Shown piece by piece: positions 21,061 through 33,784 of a stretch of 64,000 nucleotides of DNA. The notes beneath the pieces are model-generated. The model was given only the letters and a program-made list of their open reading frames with translations, made no database searches and was not told the DNA's origin. Source of the DNA: Craterostigma plantagineum (taxonomy: Eukaryota > Streptophyta > Magnoliopsida > Lamiales > Linderniaceae); NCBI GenBank assembly GCA_027422505.1, contig JAPQWV010000005.1:12653501-12717500 (forward strand), given 5' to 3'. Made by a program: the position numbers and the translations under genes. Numbering within the stretch: position 1 is the stretch's first letter; every line of letters begins with the position of its first letter.

Positions 21061-23605
21061 TGGAATACCCGTAAAATTTAATACGGAATTTTGATGTAGT
21101 TAAATATGTAATTTTGTGAATTAGGAAGTTTGATAAGAAATTAAATTACAAATAAAAACATAAATTTTAATCATTCCGAAAATATTTCGAAATTTAACCA
21201 AAAATATCTGAAATTAATATATGGATTGACAATGTTGGGCTATGATTAACAAAATGATAACATATTAACTTATAATGGTTGAAAGATTTGAGATGGGCCG
21301 AATTTAATTTTCAAAGATTGGCCCAAGGTTTAAAGATAAGCTTTAATATGAACGTTACTTAAGTCTAAAGGAAAATGTTATCAGCACCTTGTCACTTCAA
21401 TTACCAAGTCATAATACATATCCATATAACCCTTACTAAGAAGAGGAACGAAAGAAAAGAAGGAAAAATATTAGACAAAGGAAACCAAGAAGTAAGCAAA
21501 AGACGTTGTAAACTCGTAAGGGGCTTCATCGAACTTGGGAGTAAGGTATAACCTTTTTATACTTAGTGTCTAAATTGTTTTTAGTATCAATATATTATTG
21601 TGTGGATCTGTGATAACCTAAGGAAGCTTTAGCACGTTCAAAACCCTTAAACCATCCAAAGAAGCTGAAGTGAGAAAGGAAGGGACTTGTTTACACTATG
21701 TTGCTCTTTTATCCTTGGTATATGATTAATAAGCTTTCATTTACCTACGTGATTAGGAGTTTAAACTGTATGAAGCTTAAGAAATAGTTATGTGAAATTT
21801 TATAAGGACGATTCGAGAGATAGTATCTTTGGGGATTCTAGGGTTTTGTGTTCATGAATTTATAGTTTCGATATAGAAGATATTCTGAGAATTTATTATT
21901 ATTAGAGGCGTATTCTTTTCTAAGTTAGGGATTATTTTGAGCCGATCTTAATGATATATGTTTGTAGGATAAAATGCATGATGTGTCGATATATTCAGCT
22001 TAGGGTTTTGAGGAGAATCACGTTTTCGGAAGTTCTCGAATTGGTGTTATACCACAAAAGATTTCGAAATATATGATGAACAGATCTCGAAAATTAATAA
22101 CCTCATCATAGATAAATCTCGAGACATTTTATAAAATGATTTCGAGATTTAACAGCCTTTCTCATAGATAGATCCCATTAGATAATGATTAGAAGGATTT
22201 CAAGGTATATAATAGATAAAATTCGAGAGATATATTATACAGAGAGTTCGAGATATACTAATGTAAGATCTCGAGATGTTTGATAATAAAAATATAGATG
22301 TCGACATCATTATAGAGAGTATTTCGATATCATCATGATTTCGACATTTAAGGGTTTGACATATGGTCTCGACATTTGAGGGTTCGATATATGATCTCGA
22401 GATTTATAGAACGTCGACATTGGTTAAGGAATTCGACACTTGATATAATCTCAGCATTTAAAAGTTTTCTACACTTAATAAATTTTTGGTATTTTAGGGT
22501 TTTGCTATTTCTAGGGTTTTTGATATTTTAGAGTTTAGTTATTTTAGGGATTTTATTATTTTTAAAGCTTTCATGAATTTTAGAGTTTTGATAATTTTAG
22601 AATTTCGAAATTTAGAGTTTGGAAATTTCGAAATTAGGTGACTTAGTAAATATACTGATATAATAATATTTTGGGCTCAGATATTCGAACTGTAGGGAAT
22701 TCACCAGGATTGTCGACTAATTTTATCAGGAGGACAGGTAGGTGAATTATTCATCTACAATGCGTAAACACTTATTTGAATTACGTGTTTTTATGTGCTT
22801 CAATGATTTACGTGATTTATGTGCTTTACGTATATTTCATGTGAAATCACGAATTCATATGTTATCACGTTTATATGCATGGCATATGCATATCATATCA
22901 CAGGGGTGAGATATTTACACCGTATTGAGACGGTTGATTTGAGATATTGTCGAGCGGGGTAGAATGAGATATTTGTGATTTTTGTTGTTGACTCGTTGAG
23001 GAGTCGAGGTTGGTACTCGTATGACACCTGACAGCAGACAGGCGTGATCGATCTGTCTACTCGGGCGTGAACGTCCCGAGGCCGTTAGCAGGGCAGTTGC
23101 TTGATCGTCAAAACGATGCTAGTGTAAGCTTCCGTATGTTACTATTATGGGCGCGCGAGGTGTCGAGTCTGACCTAGGGCCCTGTGTTGTGTGATTTGAG
23201 ATAGGATTGTGGAAAAAGAAAGAGTGAACATTGCATGTGAGATATTGGGATCGGGAATGAGCATTCACGTGCATACATGCATATTTATTCACCTACTGGG
23301 CAAATCGCTCAGTGTTTACGTGTTGTAGGTACCGAGTCTGACGCCGACGCGCGTCAAGACTGAGGCGGCTGGTGGCGGTGCTCCACGGACTTTTGAGGGT
23401 GGGGCGGTACATGGATGAAGACCTGTGGAGCGGCGTTAGGATTTTGACTTTTGGGGCTACGGCCTTTGTATGGACTTGACTCTGTAGATAATATTTTGTT
23501 GTAATATATTTTATTTTAGGAAAAAATTTTTGTTAGACGGGCCTTCCGCGGCTTACGTTGCGGAAAATCCGCCACTAACCTTAATTAGAAAGTCGGGTCG
23601 CCACA
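21061..23605 (+). repeat. 3' LTR of the LARD-like element (2,545 bp)
   Basis: It starts TGGAATACCCG (one change from the 5' LTR) and ends GTCGCCACA. Compared with the 5' LTR it carries one hairpin instead of two near 23082-23140, a short indel near 21125 and an 8 bp indel near 21408. Confidence 0.93.
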
Positions 23606-23610
23606 CCTTA
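23606..23610. repeat. Target site duplication CCTTA, right
   Basis: Exact copy of 17651-17655. Confidence 0.92.
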
Positions 23611-23990
23611 GGCGCCGAATGCGTCTAAACTAGGGGAATTTCATAAAGATCGAATGCACGTATAGGATCATATAGACATATAGTTGGTCGGTTCTCTATT
23701 TACGTAGGCTTGCTATTGCAGGACAAATGAGTAGCACGTATGTCAGGAAATTTTACCTCATCTATTTTATTTGCGATTATTTTATTATTTGCATCTTTTA
23801 TCTCTTTTAATCAAATCATTAAAACTATAAAATTCCGTTAGTCTAAATTAGAATTAGGAATATTATCTTAGAATTAATCGATCTGTCTTTGTGGATCGAT
23901 ACTCGGACTTCGTCCGTTTTACTACTTGCACGACCTAGTACACTTGCTAGTATTTGAGCGTGTCAAGTTTTCGGCGCCGCTACCGCTCAT
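23611..23990 (+). repeat. Athila/Tat-like LTR end with PBS-like sequence (relic)
   Basis: The stretch ends ...TTTGAGCGTGTCAAGTTTT followed by CGGCGCCGCTACCG (23972-23985). That is close to the TGGCGCCGTTGCCGGGGA primer site typical of Athila/Tat gypsy elements. It is probably the continuation of the LTR interrupted at 17655. No coding region follows. The words ACCGCTCATAWAGCGAGGGACGATGA recur at 23981 and 24190. Confidence 0.5.
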
Positions 23991-24039
23991 ATAGCGAGGG
24001 ACGATGACGATGATGATCCATTGAGCTCCCACTATATAG

Positions 24040-24040
<1 letters not shown>

Positions 24041-24077
<37 letters not shown>
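24041..24077. repeat. (TA)n(TG)n microsatellite
   Basis: Five TA units are followed by about thirteen TG units. Confidence 0.95.
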
Positions 24078-24683
24078 ATTGGGTCGAATCGGGTCGCGCA
24101 AAGCAAATATGTTCAGAAGAGAAAAAAAAAGACGATAATGGAGGAAAACCTCAAGACCAAGAATCCTAAATGCTATGTAAATTTAATTACCGCTCATAAA
24201 GCGAGGGACGATGACAATAATGATCCGTTGAGCTCCCATTTGCAGCAGAGAACTCATCTCCATCGACCTGCATATGAATATCCCATTCCTGAAGAAAAAA
24301 CAAAAGCAGCCAAAGCTCTGCGATTAATAACTCGAGAAAGACGATAACAATAGGAAAGGCGCGCCAGGTATATGACGGCGATGATGTGCTCAGCGTAGGG
24401 TTTTGTCGGACTCTCAAATAAAGTTATGCTGTGAACTTAAGGTCGTCCCATAATTATTGAAGTTATTCTGAGGAACATTTGTGTTCGTCCCATACGAAGT
24501 AAAAGTGTCATTCTCACCATTTGCTCCCTTACCGTTCACCAGCGTTGGCCTCTTTGGTGTATTCCATGAAAGACTGAGCTTGTCCACTGGAGCTATCTGA
24601 GTAAGAGGCGATACATTTTATAAAAAGTATGGCCCATGAGTGTGACAGTACGAACAAACGAATGGTAGCATTCCGAATGGTTT

Positions 24684-26221
24684 CATCTATCTCCCTGGGC
24701 TGAACATTCTTGAACTGCAAAGCAACATGCTGGGAGACATACTGTCTGAACGCAACGATACTTATTCGAAATCAAACGAAGCTAGGATAGATGAACCTTT
24801 CGAACAATCGATTGTCAGGACCGTTGCCTTCTTCTCTGTCGAGTTTTACTTCGCTGCATATTCTCCTTCTCGGCGGAAACAACTTCTCTAGCCCGATCCG
24901 TTCTTCAATCGGCGAACTTCGCCAGCTCGTCAAGCTCGACATCAGGGGAATTTGCTCAGCGGTGAAATCCCGCCCCAGATCGGCGACTGTGTCCACAGCA
25001 ATTACTTGGACCTGAGCAAGAACAATCTATACGGTTCGATCCCGAAAGAAATATCCAACGTAAGAATCTTGAACTACTTGAATATATCTAGGAACCACTT
25101 GAATGGATCCATACCTCAGTCCATCGCTGCCCCAGATCGGCGACTGCGTCCACAGCAATTACTTGGACCTGAGCAAGAACAATCTATACAGTTCGATCCT
25201 GAATGAAATATCCAACGTAAGAATCTTGAACTACTTGAATCTATCTAGGAACCACTTGAATGGATCCATACCTCAGTCCATCGCTTCGATAAAGAGCCTA
25301 ACCACGGCTGATTTTTCTTACAACGACCTCTCGGGCGAACTGCCCGATTCAAGCCAGTTCTTGGTCTTCAACGCCTCTTCTATTTCTCGGAATCCTCTAC
25401 TTTGTGGAAAGGCATTGGGAAGTCCTTGCAGCTTCACGCTCGAAAAAAAGCAGCCCCAGAAAATCCCGCAATTCGTTTAAGCTGATCCTCGACCTCGCGC
25501 TTCTAATGTGCTCCTTAGAGTTCGCTGCAACAGCTTTAATCAAGGCCAGGTCTTTCAAGAGAAGCGAACCATCCTGGAAAATGACCTCATTTCAAAACCT
25601 AGGTTTCACAATCTCAGATGTAATGGAATGAGTTAAAGATGGCAATGTTATCGGCCGTGGAGGAGCTGGGTTCGTCTACTAAGCCAAGATGCCTAATGGG
25701 ATCGAAATAGCTGTCAAGAAACTACTCGGTTTCAACAGCATCAACAGCCACGATCATGGCTTCAGAGCAGAGATTCAAACGCTGGGAAACATCAGACGCA
25801 GAGACATAGTGAGGCTCCTAGCGTTCTGTACGAATAAGGACACGAACCTCCTCGTCTATGAGTACATCAGAAATGGGAGTTTAGGCGAACTTTGCACGGT
25901 AATAAGAAAGGCGGGTTCTTGAGCTGGAACATGAGGTATAAGATTGCTTCGGATTCAGCCAAGGGGTTGTGTTAACTTCACCACGATTGCTCGCCTCTGA
26001 TTGTTCACAGAGACGTTAAGTCGAACAATATACTGTTGAATTCGAACTTCGAAGCCCACGTGGCTGATTTGGGCTGGATGGCTAGCTTCCAATCAGGGAT
26101 GAACGGCAGCACTTCGCCGTGGACGCGGTGGTACGAATCGTCGATCTTTGAGCTGCAGTTTGATGCTTCGATGGTGTTCTCAGATGATGATGAGTCACAA
26201 ACTGTTCAACTTTCTTTTTAA
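24684..26221 (+). pseudogene. BAM3-like LRR receptor kinase pseudogene (5' truncated)
   Basis: CLV1/BAM-clade kinases are membrane receptors for CLE peptides. In order the relic shows: GFIYLPGLNILELQSN (24684 on), an LRR block MNLSNNRLSGPLPSSLSSF (24791), YLDLSKNNLYGSIP-type repeats, the LRR cap NPLLCG, a transmembrane segment (FKLILDLALLMCSLEFA, about 25479 on), the glycine loop VIGRGGAGFVY, catalytic Lys in [10 protein letters not shown], and [10 protein letters not shown]. It is dead: no N-terminal LRRs, a 157 bp tandem duplication (24972-25285) that shifts the frame, TAA at 25680-25682 in the kinase N-lobe, TGA before VKDGN, further frame breaks around 25920-25990, DFG changed to DLG, and the kinase lost soon after. 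Wording fits BAM3 best (from memory). Confidence 0.88.
24972..25285 (+). repeat. 157 bp direct duplication inside the BAM-like relic
   Basis: GCCCCAGATCGGCGACTG starts at 24972 and again at 25129. The two 157 bp copies differ at only a handful of bases. The length is not a multiple of three, so it shifts the reading frame. Confidence 0.93.
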
Positions 26222-28090
26222 TTAATTGAATAAAGTATGCAAGACTGTTCATTTGCTAAAAATTATTGATTGCTTAACACGTATGTAACAATTTATATAT
26301 ATATATATATATATAGAATGACATTTGTAATTCCACTCACAATGAGGGCTAAAACAGTCATTAATTTTACTACTTTTATAATACCATAAATACCATCAAT
26401 AGCTGATGACGTGGCACAAATCTGTGGTCTATAAGGGGGTGCCAATTTTCGTAAACATTGCTATCCCATATCCAACTTTTATATATATGTGATTACATTG
26501 TATGATAATTATATGCTTTTAATTGAATTTATTTATTTTAGTTATATCTAGATCTTAGCATAGTGCATTCCACAATTCCGTAATGATTTTGCTTGGGTGC
26601 ATCCCGAGTTATACATCGAACGTGCGGAAGGATGGCCTGAAGGATTAGCTCTATGAATTGATGGCCATATAACTTATTACTTGAGAACATTGTTTATTTC
26701 GAAACCCTAGGCTCTCATATATATAGTGGCCGAATATTAGGTCACACGGCTAGTTTTTATATTTAGTAAGTGGGATTAATTCACAGTCAAACTTCGAGTT
26801 ATTTTTGCTTAAATATATCACTAGCTTAGACTTGGTCAAACTTATTTATGTAGGCAAATTCGTACAATATAATCCAACTAGTATATTTCAAAATTTACAT
26901 TTGGTACAATACCATACTCACCCTAAAATTTAAGTTGGGCCAAATAATTAAATTAAGTCCATTACTTAGACTACAACTCATTTCTCGATTAGCCTCAACG
27001 ATGTCCAACATTCATTTACCGTCAATCATAACGTCACAATGTACGTTATGTATTTATTAAGTCTCTTTTTAATTGATACTACCTCAATGATCCTTTTTAA
27101 GCCCGATCCTCTTGACTCGTCTCGATCGGCACTGGGAGGAATCCAAGATTTCGGTATTCACCTAGCCAATTCCGTGGTACCTAATCGATCCCGAATTGAG
27201 TACGAATTCGATCTAATAATTCACGAACCGGCTATAAATCTTTGTCCTATGTATAAACCCTTCACATACGTCCCGATCGAGCGAGAGTCATGGAATTATC
27301 AGACTCATAAACTCGACTCTTTGATAAATTTGTGACTGACAAAATTACAAAATTGCCCTCCACATCCACGTGAGTCGGTTATTACTCTGGCAAGAGGCTT
27401 CGTAATTGCCCGTACATGAACATTCATAGGGCGTGTATCTCCATTACATACAAGATAGTAAATCCCTATCCACGGTCTATGCAAGGCGATCACCTCCGTT
27501 GTCAAGACCGCATGTCGTTGACGACCCGTGCACTCGGCAATTCGAGCCTAGCAAAACTAATGACAAGTCAAGACCACAAAGTCAACTCCGTCAGTGACCC
27601 ATTCGGTCTAAGGTTCACGTAGACTACAATAGTCAATTGATCGATCATTGACAGTCCTCGAGTAATAAGCCATGTGATCGTTCGATTACACGTCAATGTT
27701 TAAATACTAGCCAATTCCCCGAACGTGTATCAATGTCACGACCTCCCATTCTCCAAGTGAGTGAATGACACAATCACTAAAGACTCGTCAACAAATAAGT
27801 CGTGATCGGCAACTCCAGCACCCGACAAGAGCCTAAGACTTATGGACTAATTATTATTCGAGAATACTAACTCACTCGTGCCCCCCTCTCATCCAATGAA
27901 AATAGTGACTAAACTCTGAATATTGAGTTTTAATTATTGGTCTTCTTACCGGATCCAAGTTAAAATTGTTTGACAAATAAATAATATGCCTTTCTTGGAA
28001 TAATATCAAACAAAATATATTCGATTCAAATAATACATTGTTCGTCCATGCCCTATTTCTCGAATGAGATTCCGGAAAGTAAAAATATAA
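26222..28090. other. Non-coding interval, possibly Helitron body
   Basis: There is no supported gene. A (TA)n tract lies at 26293-26315. Short open frames at 27039-27622 lack domains. The interval lies upstream of a Helitron-like 3' terminus, but no 5' TC end could be assigned. Confidence 0.5.
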
Positions 28091-28118
28091 CCCGTGTGAA
28101 GTACGGGCAACACCTAGT
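28091..28118 (+). mobile_element. Helitron-like 3' terminus
   Basis: A hairpin CCCGT-GTGAAGT-ACGGG (28091-28107) is followed after six bases by CTAGT (28114-28118) and then T. That is the CTRRT end with an adjacent hairpin expected of Helitrons. Confidence 0.6.
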
Positions 28119-29689
28119 TGTATTAAAAGAAGCAAATTGATCCTCGTTGGCTTCATATGATGACCCTTTTTAAGCGCGATTCTCTATAAAACTCTCGTCT
28201 CGCATTTACTTTACAGTATATCCTTTTTTGCAGTGAGACAGAACCAATACACATCTGACGTTACTAGGATATATCAGGCATACTCATCACAAGCATTAGT
28301 AGGCATCTCTAAGTCACTACATCGTAGGATTTGTGAAAAGAAGAAGCATAAATTTTTTAAGCCTAACTCACCCCTCCTCCCCTCTTAGGCACATTTTTAT
28401 CTTCATTATCAAATGTCAACCCGTGATGCAGTCTTACAACATTGTTGTTAGCAATATCTTACATTATCAACTTACTGTTATATATAATAATAGTCGTTCA
28501 GCTTAATAGACTTACAATATTAATGTTTAATAAGTCTTACAAATCTCAAGGTTCTTATGTGCAATCTTTGATTCCTTAGCTTGAAATCGGGTAGAGTGGA
28601 CTGACTTCTCTTTCTCTGGACCCGTTGAAGATTAAAGAACCCGAGATACAAAATAGAGCAATATAAAACATGATATTTAAATGCAGTGAGACCTATATTC
28701 ATCAAATCATAAACGACATTCAACAACAATTACGGTAAGATATTATATTCAATGGTGTTAAAACTTTGTGTGTAATATGTTGAATAACTCGCTATCTCCA
28801 CATTGTTTCCTTTGATGATCATAATTCCTATTGGAGGTATATCTCGATACATGACAACATATAACTGACCTGTATGAGAACCAACTTCAGAAGGTATACG
28901 TCAATTCTCTTTAGGCTCAATTAATTGACATTACTTTCCATAGATGTGAAAGCAATAATGAATTGTAAACCTTGATATACTGGCCAAAAAATTGGGCAGA
29001 AAAAGCTTCTTTAACAGGTATTATGGCGGCTGCCAATATCGGAAAGTTTATCACAAATTTTCCGTATCATATATTTCTGCCCATGTAATAGTCATATGGT
29101 AAACATATTTATTATTATTGTATTATTAACTTGCTACTCATTCAAATTTCGGATAATTGTTTGAATTTTTCATTTTAATATAAGCATTTAAACAATGAAT
29201 AATATAACTTACAAATTAACATTATTTGTTTAGTAATGGTGGCGTGTTTCTTGAGATTGAGTGCATACACGACTTATATGGGGTATGTTTCCAACATCAA
29301 TTTTGTAAGACTATAAAAAAGACTCATCCGTGTACAATTGCATGAATTACGTTATATAATAACGTGCACGTTTAAATATTATTTGTTTAGTCATTTACAA
29401 ATTACTACTATTTGTTTAGAAATAATGTTCACATGTTTTCTAAGTCTGAGTTCATGCACGACTGGTTAAGGGAATATGTTTCTGGCATCAGCTTTGTAGG
29501 ACTGCAATTGTTAGACTGCATGAACCACATATGTGTGGGAAAAAAAAAGAGTATGCAATGACGAATAAACCTGATGTTATCTTTCGGTCATAAAATTATT
29601 TTAGTAACTACTTTCTTGTATGGTGAGAACTGAATATGACTCATTTTGTCTTGCCCGGTAGATCCTATGGTATTAATTTATACTCTTAT
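28119..29689. other. Non-coding AT-rich interval with a diverged duplication
   Basis: No gene is supported. About 120 bp at 29210-29330 recurs in diverged form at 29395-29515 (shared TTATTTGTTTAG, CACGACT, GGGTATGTTT/GGAATATGTTT and TTTGTARGACT), a spacing of about 185 bp. Confidence 0.55.
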
Positions 29690-31401
29690 ATAATTGGTCT
29701 AGGGTGGCTATAAACTGCCAAGGTGAAGTACTTGACTTGGCGCACCATGAACCGGTAGAGTCCCTCGAGTCCTTCTTTCTTGATGAAGCCTTGAGGACCC
29801 TTGTACTTCTCTACATCTGCTTGTAGAGATTGTACACCTCTTCGGCAGGGAGGTACGGTAGGTCACTCTCGCTTAATTGTTCTCGAGTTCTGTCTACTCG
29901 CTCGATGACGTAGTACGGTGTTGGAAGACCTCCTTTAGCGCAGAAGACGCTGAGTAGCTGACATATGGGGGATAGATTCTTATAATGGCTCTTTGCTTGT
30001 CCTTTAGTCATCCCCAGCCTCACATATGGTCCAAGATGTGTCAGCATCCAGAGATACGTCATTCTCTTTTGTTGATCCCAGTGAGAGATCCCTCTGAGTT
30101 CGAACTCATTCGGCTTCTTGACTTTGTCCGGTGACCTCCAAATGTGTTCTCGAACTTCTTCAAGGAAGAGAATTTCGATTCTTATATTTTCCCATGACGT
30201 GTCGATTCGAACGAATCCTGGCATTTGTCTCGTTGGAGAATTCGCTCGTTGCGCAATCAACTCTGGAAGCCTTGGGGGATCTTGTTCATGATCTTCACAT
30301 TCTTGAAGTTCTTCTTCTATCAGCACGAGGTCCACCGAAGCTTGCTGTAAAAAGTGTCGAAGTCGTTGTCTCTGATGCTCGTCGGGCATGGAATGGGTCA
30401 TCAACTGTCCTTCGAAGATGTATTTGTCGAGGAACTCGTGTGGGTTGACACCATGTCTTGACGGTCCCGGTTGGTCTGGAGCGATTGAGGGAGTGGCTTG
30501 GGTCTGCGCCAGAGCCACGAGCATGGCGGCACTTGCTTCTTCTTCCGGAAGCAAGGAGCTTGTGAGAGTCGTTGGTGTGGGCGGAGGCGTCCTTAGGCTA
30601 AAGGATGGTGGGTCGATTTGGATTAGAGTGGTGGTGCGGTGCGTGGTGTGGGTTGTATGGGTAGTTTGGGTGATGGTTCGGGTTTGGCCTGCTCCAGCGC
30701 CTGTCTGCGTTGTGCCTGAGCCTTGTCTTTGACCTTCACCTTGGCCACTCGATGATGTTCTAGGCCTTTTCTCCCCTCATGACGGTCCTGATCGTCTGGA
30801 TCGTCATGTCGTCATCGTGTACGGGAGCTTTGGCCTCGGCAGGATTGAGTAGGTGGCTCAGGGTGATCCACGGGACGCCTGTAGAGTGACTCTTCCTGAG
30901 GCGTTCGGGTGGGAAGGCCTATAAGGTGGGCGAGAAGTATGTCGTGTAGTTGGGTGATGGGTATGGTATATGGGTTGATTAGGATGGAGGAGTCTGCGAG
31001 TGGGTCGGTGGTAGAGGGCTGTGGGGTTGGGTTTGCTTGTGCTGAAGGGCCCTCGGAGACGGGTGCTTTCTCAGTGTCGCGTCTGGACGTCTCGATGGCT
31101 GCCAGCACTCTCTCCATCATTTTATCTTCTAAGGATTTGATGGCTGCAGAGAGAGCTATCTGAAACTGGGCTTCAATCACAAACTGGACGGACGCCTCCG
31201 TCGTTGATGGACCAGGTCGACAGATGTCGCCTGTTGACGACCCTTGAGCAGACACCGGCTCCTCAGGCTGGCTCGTAGTCACTTGAGGTTGTGACTGTTC
31301 GAGATTTCCTTAGTCGAATCTTGAAGATTCTCCTCTATGGGTGTTATGGCAGGCTCTGATTAAACCTGCGAATCAGACACCGAAAGGTTGTGCTGCGGCT
31401 C

Positions 31402-31406
31402 AAGAT
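31402..31406. repeat. Target site duplication AAGAT, left of solo LTR
   Basis: AAGAT directly precedes TGTGGCGACCC and recurs at 33785-33789. Confidence 0.92.
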
Positions 31407-33784
31407 TGTGGCGACCCTCATTTTCTAATGCTAATTGTGGCGGAGCAACGTAAGCCGCGGAAGGCCCGTCTAATTAAAAAAGAACTTTTTCCTAAAATAA
31501 AATACATTACCATAAAGCGTCATCTACAGCGTCGTAACTGTACACGGGCCGTAGCCCCATAATGACAAAACATCAAAACCCTAACGTCGCTCCACAGGTC
31601 GCATCCATGTACAGCCCCGCCCTCAAAAGTCCGTGAAGCACCGCCGTTAGCCCGCCTCAGCCGCGACGCGCACCAGCATCGGGCTCAGTACCTACAACAC
31701 GTAAACTGAGCTCCTTGCCCAGTAGGTGAAATATGCATGTATGCAAGTGCGCTCGATCCCATCCCATATACCTCACAATGCACGCTCAACCCTGTCATGA
31801 CCTATCACATCTCACGACTCCCCGTAACTCGACAGTATCCCACTCAAGTCTCGTTAGAGTTGCACTCACCCAGCGCTCGGGCGGCCAACTCAGGTCACGT
31901 TAGAGTTAGCTCTCACCCAAAGCTCGGGCGGCCAACTCAGGTCTCGTCTCACTCACTCATTTCCCATCTCTACCCTAGGTCGGACTATGCACCTCATAAC
32001 TGAACCTACGACACCTACCGTAGAGTCCGAGCGGCACCAACCACTCGTATCGACGGCACCAACCGTCATCAGCGGCACCAACCACTGATCATACCGGCAC
32101 CAACCGATCACATAAAGCCGGGCGGCACCAACCCCCCGCTCGACGGCACCAACCGTCAGGTGCACTAGTACCAAACTCAACTCGACTCCGAGTCGACGAC
32201 CAAAATCGGTCACGTCTACCCACTCGCGCCTCGCGCCGACACCGTAAGGTGTCACCGTGCCAACACGGTCAACCTCTCTCACTCTGTAATGTCGTGCACA
32301 TGCCATGCAGTGCAAATAATGTACATATATAATGTGCAAAATATTTAATACACGTAAAACACGTAATTCACCAAGTCACATAATTCAGATATAATCCATG
32401 AAATTCACATAGTCACATAATCATGTAAATACATAAATATCACATAGCGTTTACGTGCCGTAGGTGAGTTTCACCTACCTGTCCTCCCGATAAAATCGAT
32501 CTAAATGGCTGGTGAGTTCACTAACGTGCCGAACCTCTGAGCATGAAAATACTATCACATAAATATACATGCTAAGTCACGTAGATCTAGAATTTCTCAA
32601 ACCCTGGATATTGAAAACCCTAGAAATACCAAATACCCTAAAATGCCGAAAACTTTGAATAATTTAGAGGATGCCAAAACTTCAATTCCCTGAAAGTAGT
32701 ACATCTAAATTCAAACCCTTACCAATATTTCAAACACGGAAAACTTCCTAGTATCACCTAATTAAACTAGTTCCTATCGAAAGTACATATAGTCGAAAGA
32801 TAGCTTGGGTATTAAAGGCAACTCACGAAATAATACTTAATATGACCATTTCTATGAATCTGAAATTTATTCCTAACATGAAGATGACGAAACTTCCTAA
32901 AGTCTATTCTAACAATATTTCAAAAATCTAGAATTGCATGGACAGACTTGAAATCAGTGATGAACATAAACCGTGACCTCCATAATCTAAATTCTTAACC
33001 ACGTTTAATATCACTGAAACTCCAACTAATTAATATGAGCACGTAAAGTAGTAACACATATAAACTAAACTCACTAAGTTATTTCAAATCCTTCCTAGAA
33101 CATAACTATAATCATATAAAATATGAGATGACTTTAATATATTCATACAAATAATATCCGTAAGGTAGAAAGAATAGTTTACCTAACTCACCCTTGAAAC
33201 AGATTTGCTAAAGCTTGTATTGTCGAAATTTTCTTTCTGTTCTTTGCTCGAAAATGATTCTCCTTCCCTTTATTATCATCATCTTCCAAGGGTTTTTCTT
33301 TCTACAGAACGTTACTAGATAGATATATATTATATCTCTTAGAAACACGTGTGATAAGACAAGGTGGTGAATCCTATTTCCCCACCTCCTAAGTAACGTG
33401 GTTAAGCCTTATCTTAATTGAATACTTTGGGCCTTATTTGTATGCTAAGTCTAGCCCATTCGATTAGGTTAATTCCCATATCATTGTTTTCATATTAACG
33501 TGTATTCCACTTAAATATTTGATTTGGGCTTATGTTTCTAATGTAATTCTTTAACAAATATTTGGGCCATATTTTTACCCAAGCCCAAAAATATTTATTA
33601 TTTACTTGGATTAGTTATTAAATAAGGCTCGTTCAAATATTTTCCGGAATATTTTATTATTTTAGTTTCATCCGAATTTTTGTCCATAAATCTTCCTTAT
33701 GGATTTTATTCCTAATATTTTCTTCGCTAATTATCTTGAAATTTTCCTATCGTAATCCCGCTTCAAATTTTTGCGGGTATTACA
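31407..33784 (-). repeat. Gypsy solo LTR (2,378 bp), inserted in copy B
   Basis: On the minus strand it reads TGTAATACCCGC...GGGTCGCCACA, resembling the LARD LTR ends. It is flanked by a perfect 5 bp AAGAT duplication with no internal region, as expected after LTR-LTR recombination. Within it are a hairpin array (32028-32157, minus strand), a diverged duplication of about 46 bp (31851-31942), and the shared gypsy block (31592-31722). Short open frames inside have no domain. It interrupts the long ORF of copy B. Confidence 0.93.
32028..32157 (-). other. Array of six hairpins with invariant TTGGTG loop in the solo LTR
   Basis: In LTR sense orientation every loop is TTGGTG (plus strand CACCAA). 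Plus-strand stem pairs are CGAGCGG/CCACTCG (32028-32047), GACGG/CCGTC (32052-32067), ATCAGCGG/CCACTGAT (32068-32089), CGG/CCG (32095-32106), CGGGCGG/CCCCCCG (32119-32138, one mismatch) and GACGG/CCGTC (32142-32157). Where pairing is imperfect in the first and third, the plus strand has C-A but the LTR sense strand has G-U, so the structure is better on the transcribed sense strand. Confidence 0.82.

Larger units (their letters stand above)
17656..23605 (+). mobile_element. Complete non-coding LTR retrotransposon (LARD-like), 5,950 bp
   Basis: Two LTRs (17656-20303 and 21061-23605) flank an internal region of only 757 bp, with PBS, polypurine tract and a perfect 5 bp target duplication. No gag or pol is encoded. 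The internal ends are those of a gypsy chromovirus: the leader after the PBS resembles that of the element at 59495, and the end before the polypurine tract resembles ATTTCGGGGACGAAATT of its relatives. Most of the ~2.5 kb LTR pair differs by well under 1% apart from a few indels, so the insertion is recent. It fits the LARD class (long LTRs, no coding capacity, mobilised in trans). Confidence 0.93.

Noticed and set aside
24021..24347. Open frame of 108 codons
   Set aside because: It begins in a (TA)n(TG)n microsatellite that encodes a Cys-Val run; no domain.
27039..27622. Two short overlapping open frames
   Set aside because: No recognisable motif, no start context or splice support.
31737..32339. 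Open frames inside the solo LTR
   Set aside because: No domain or family similarity, GC-rich hairpin-bearing LTR sequence.
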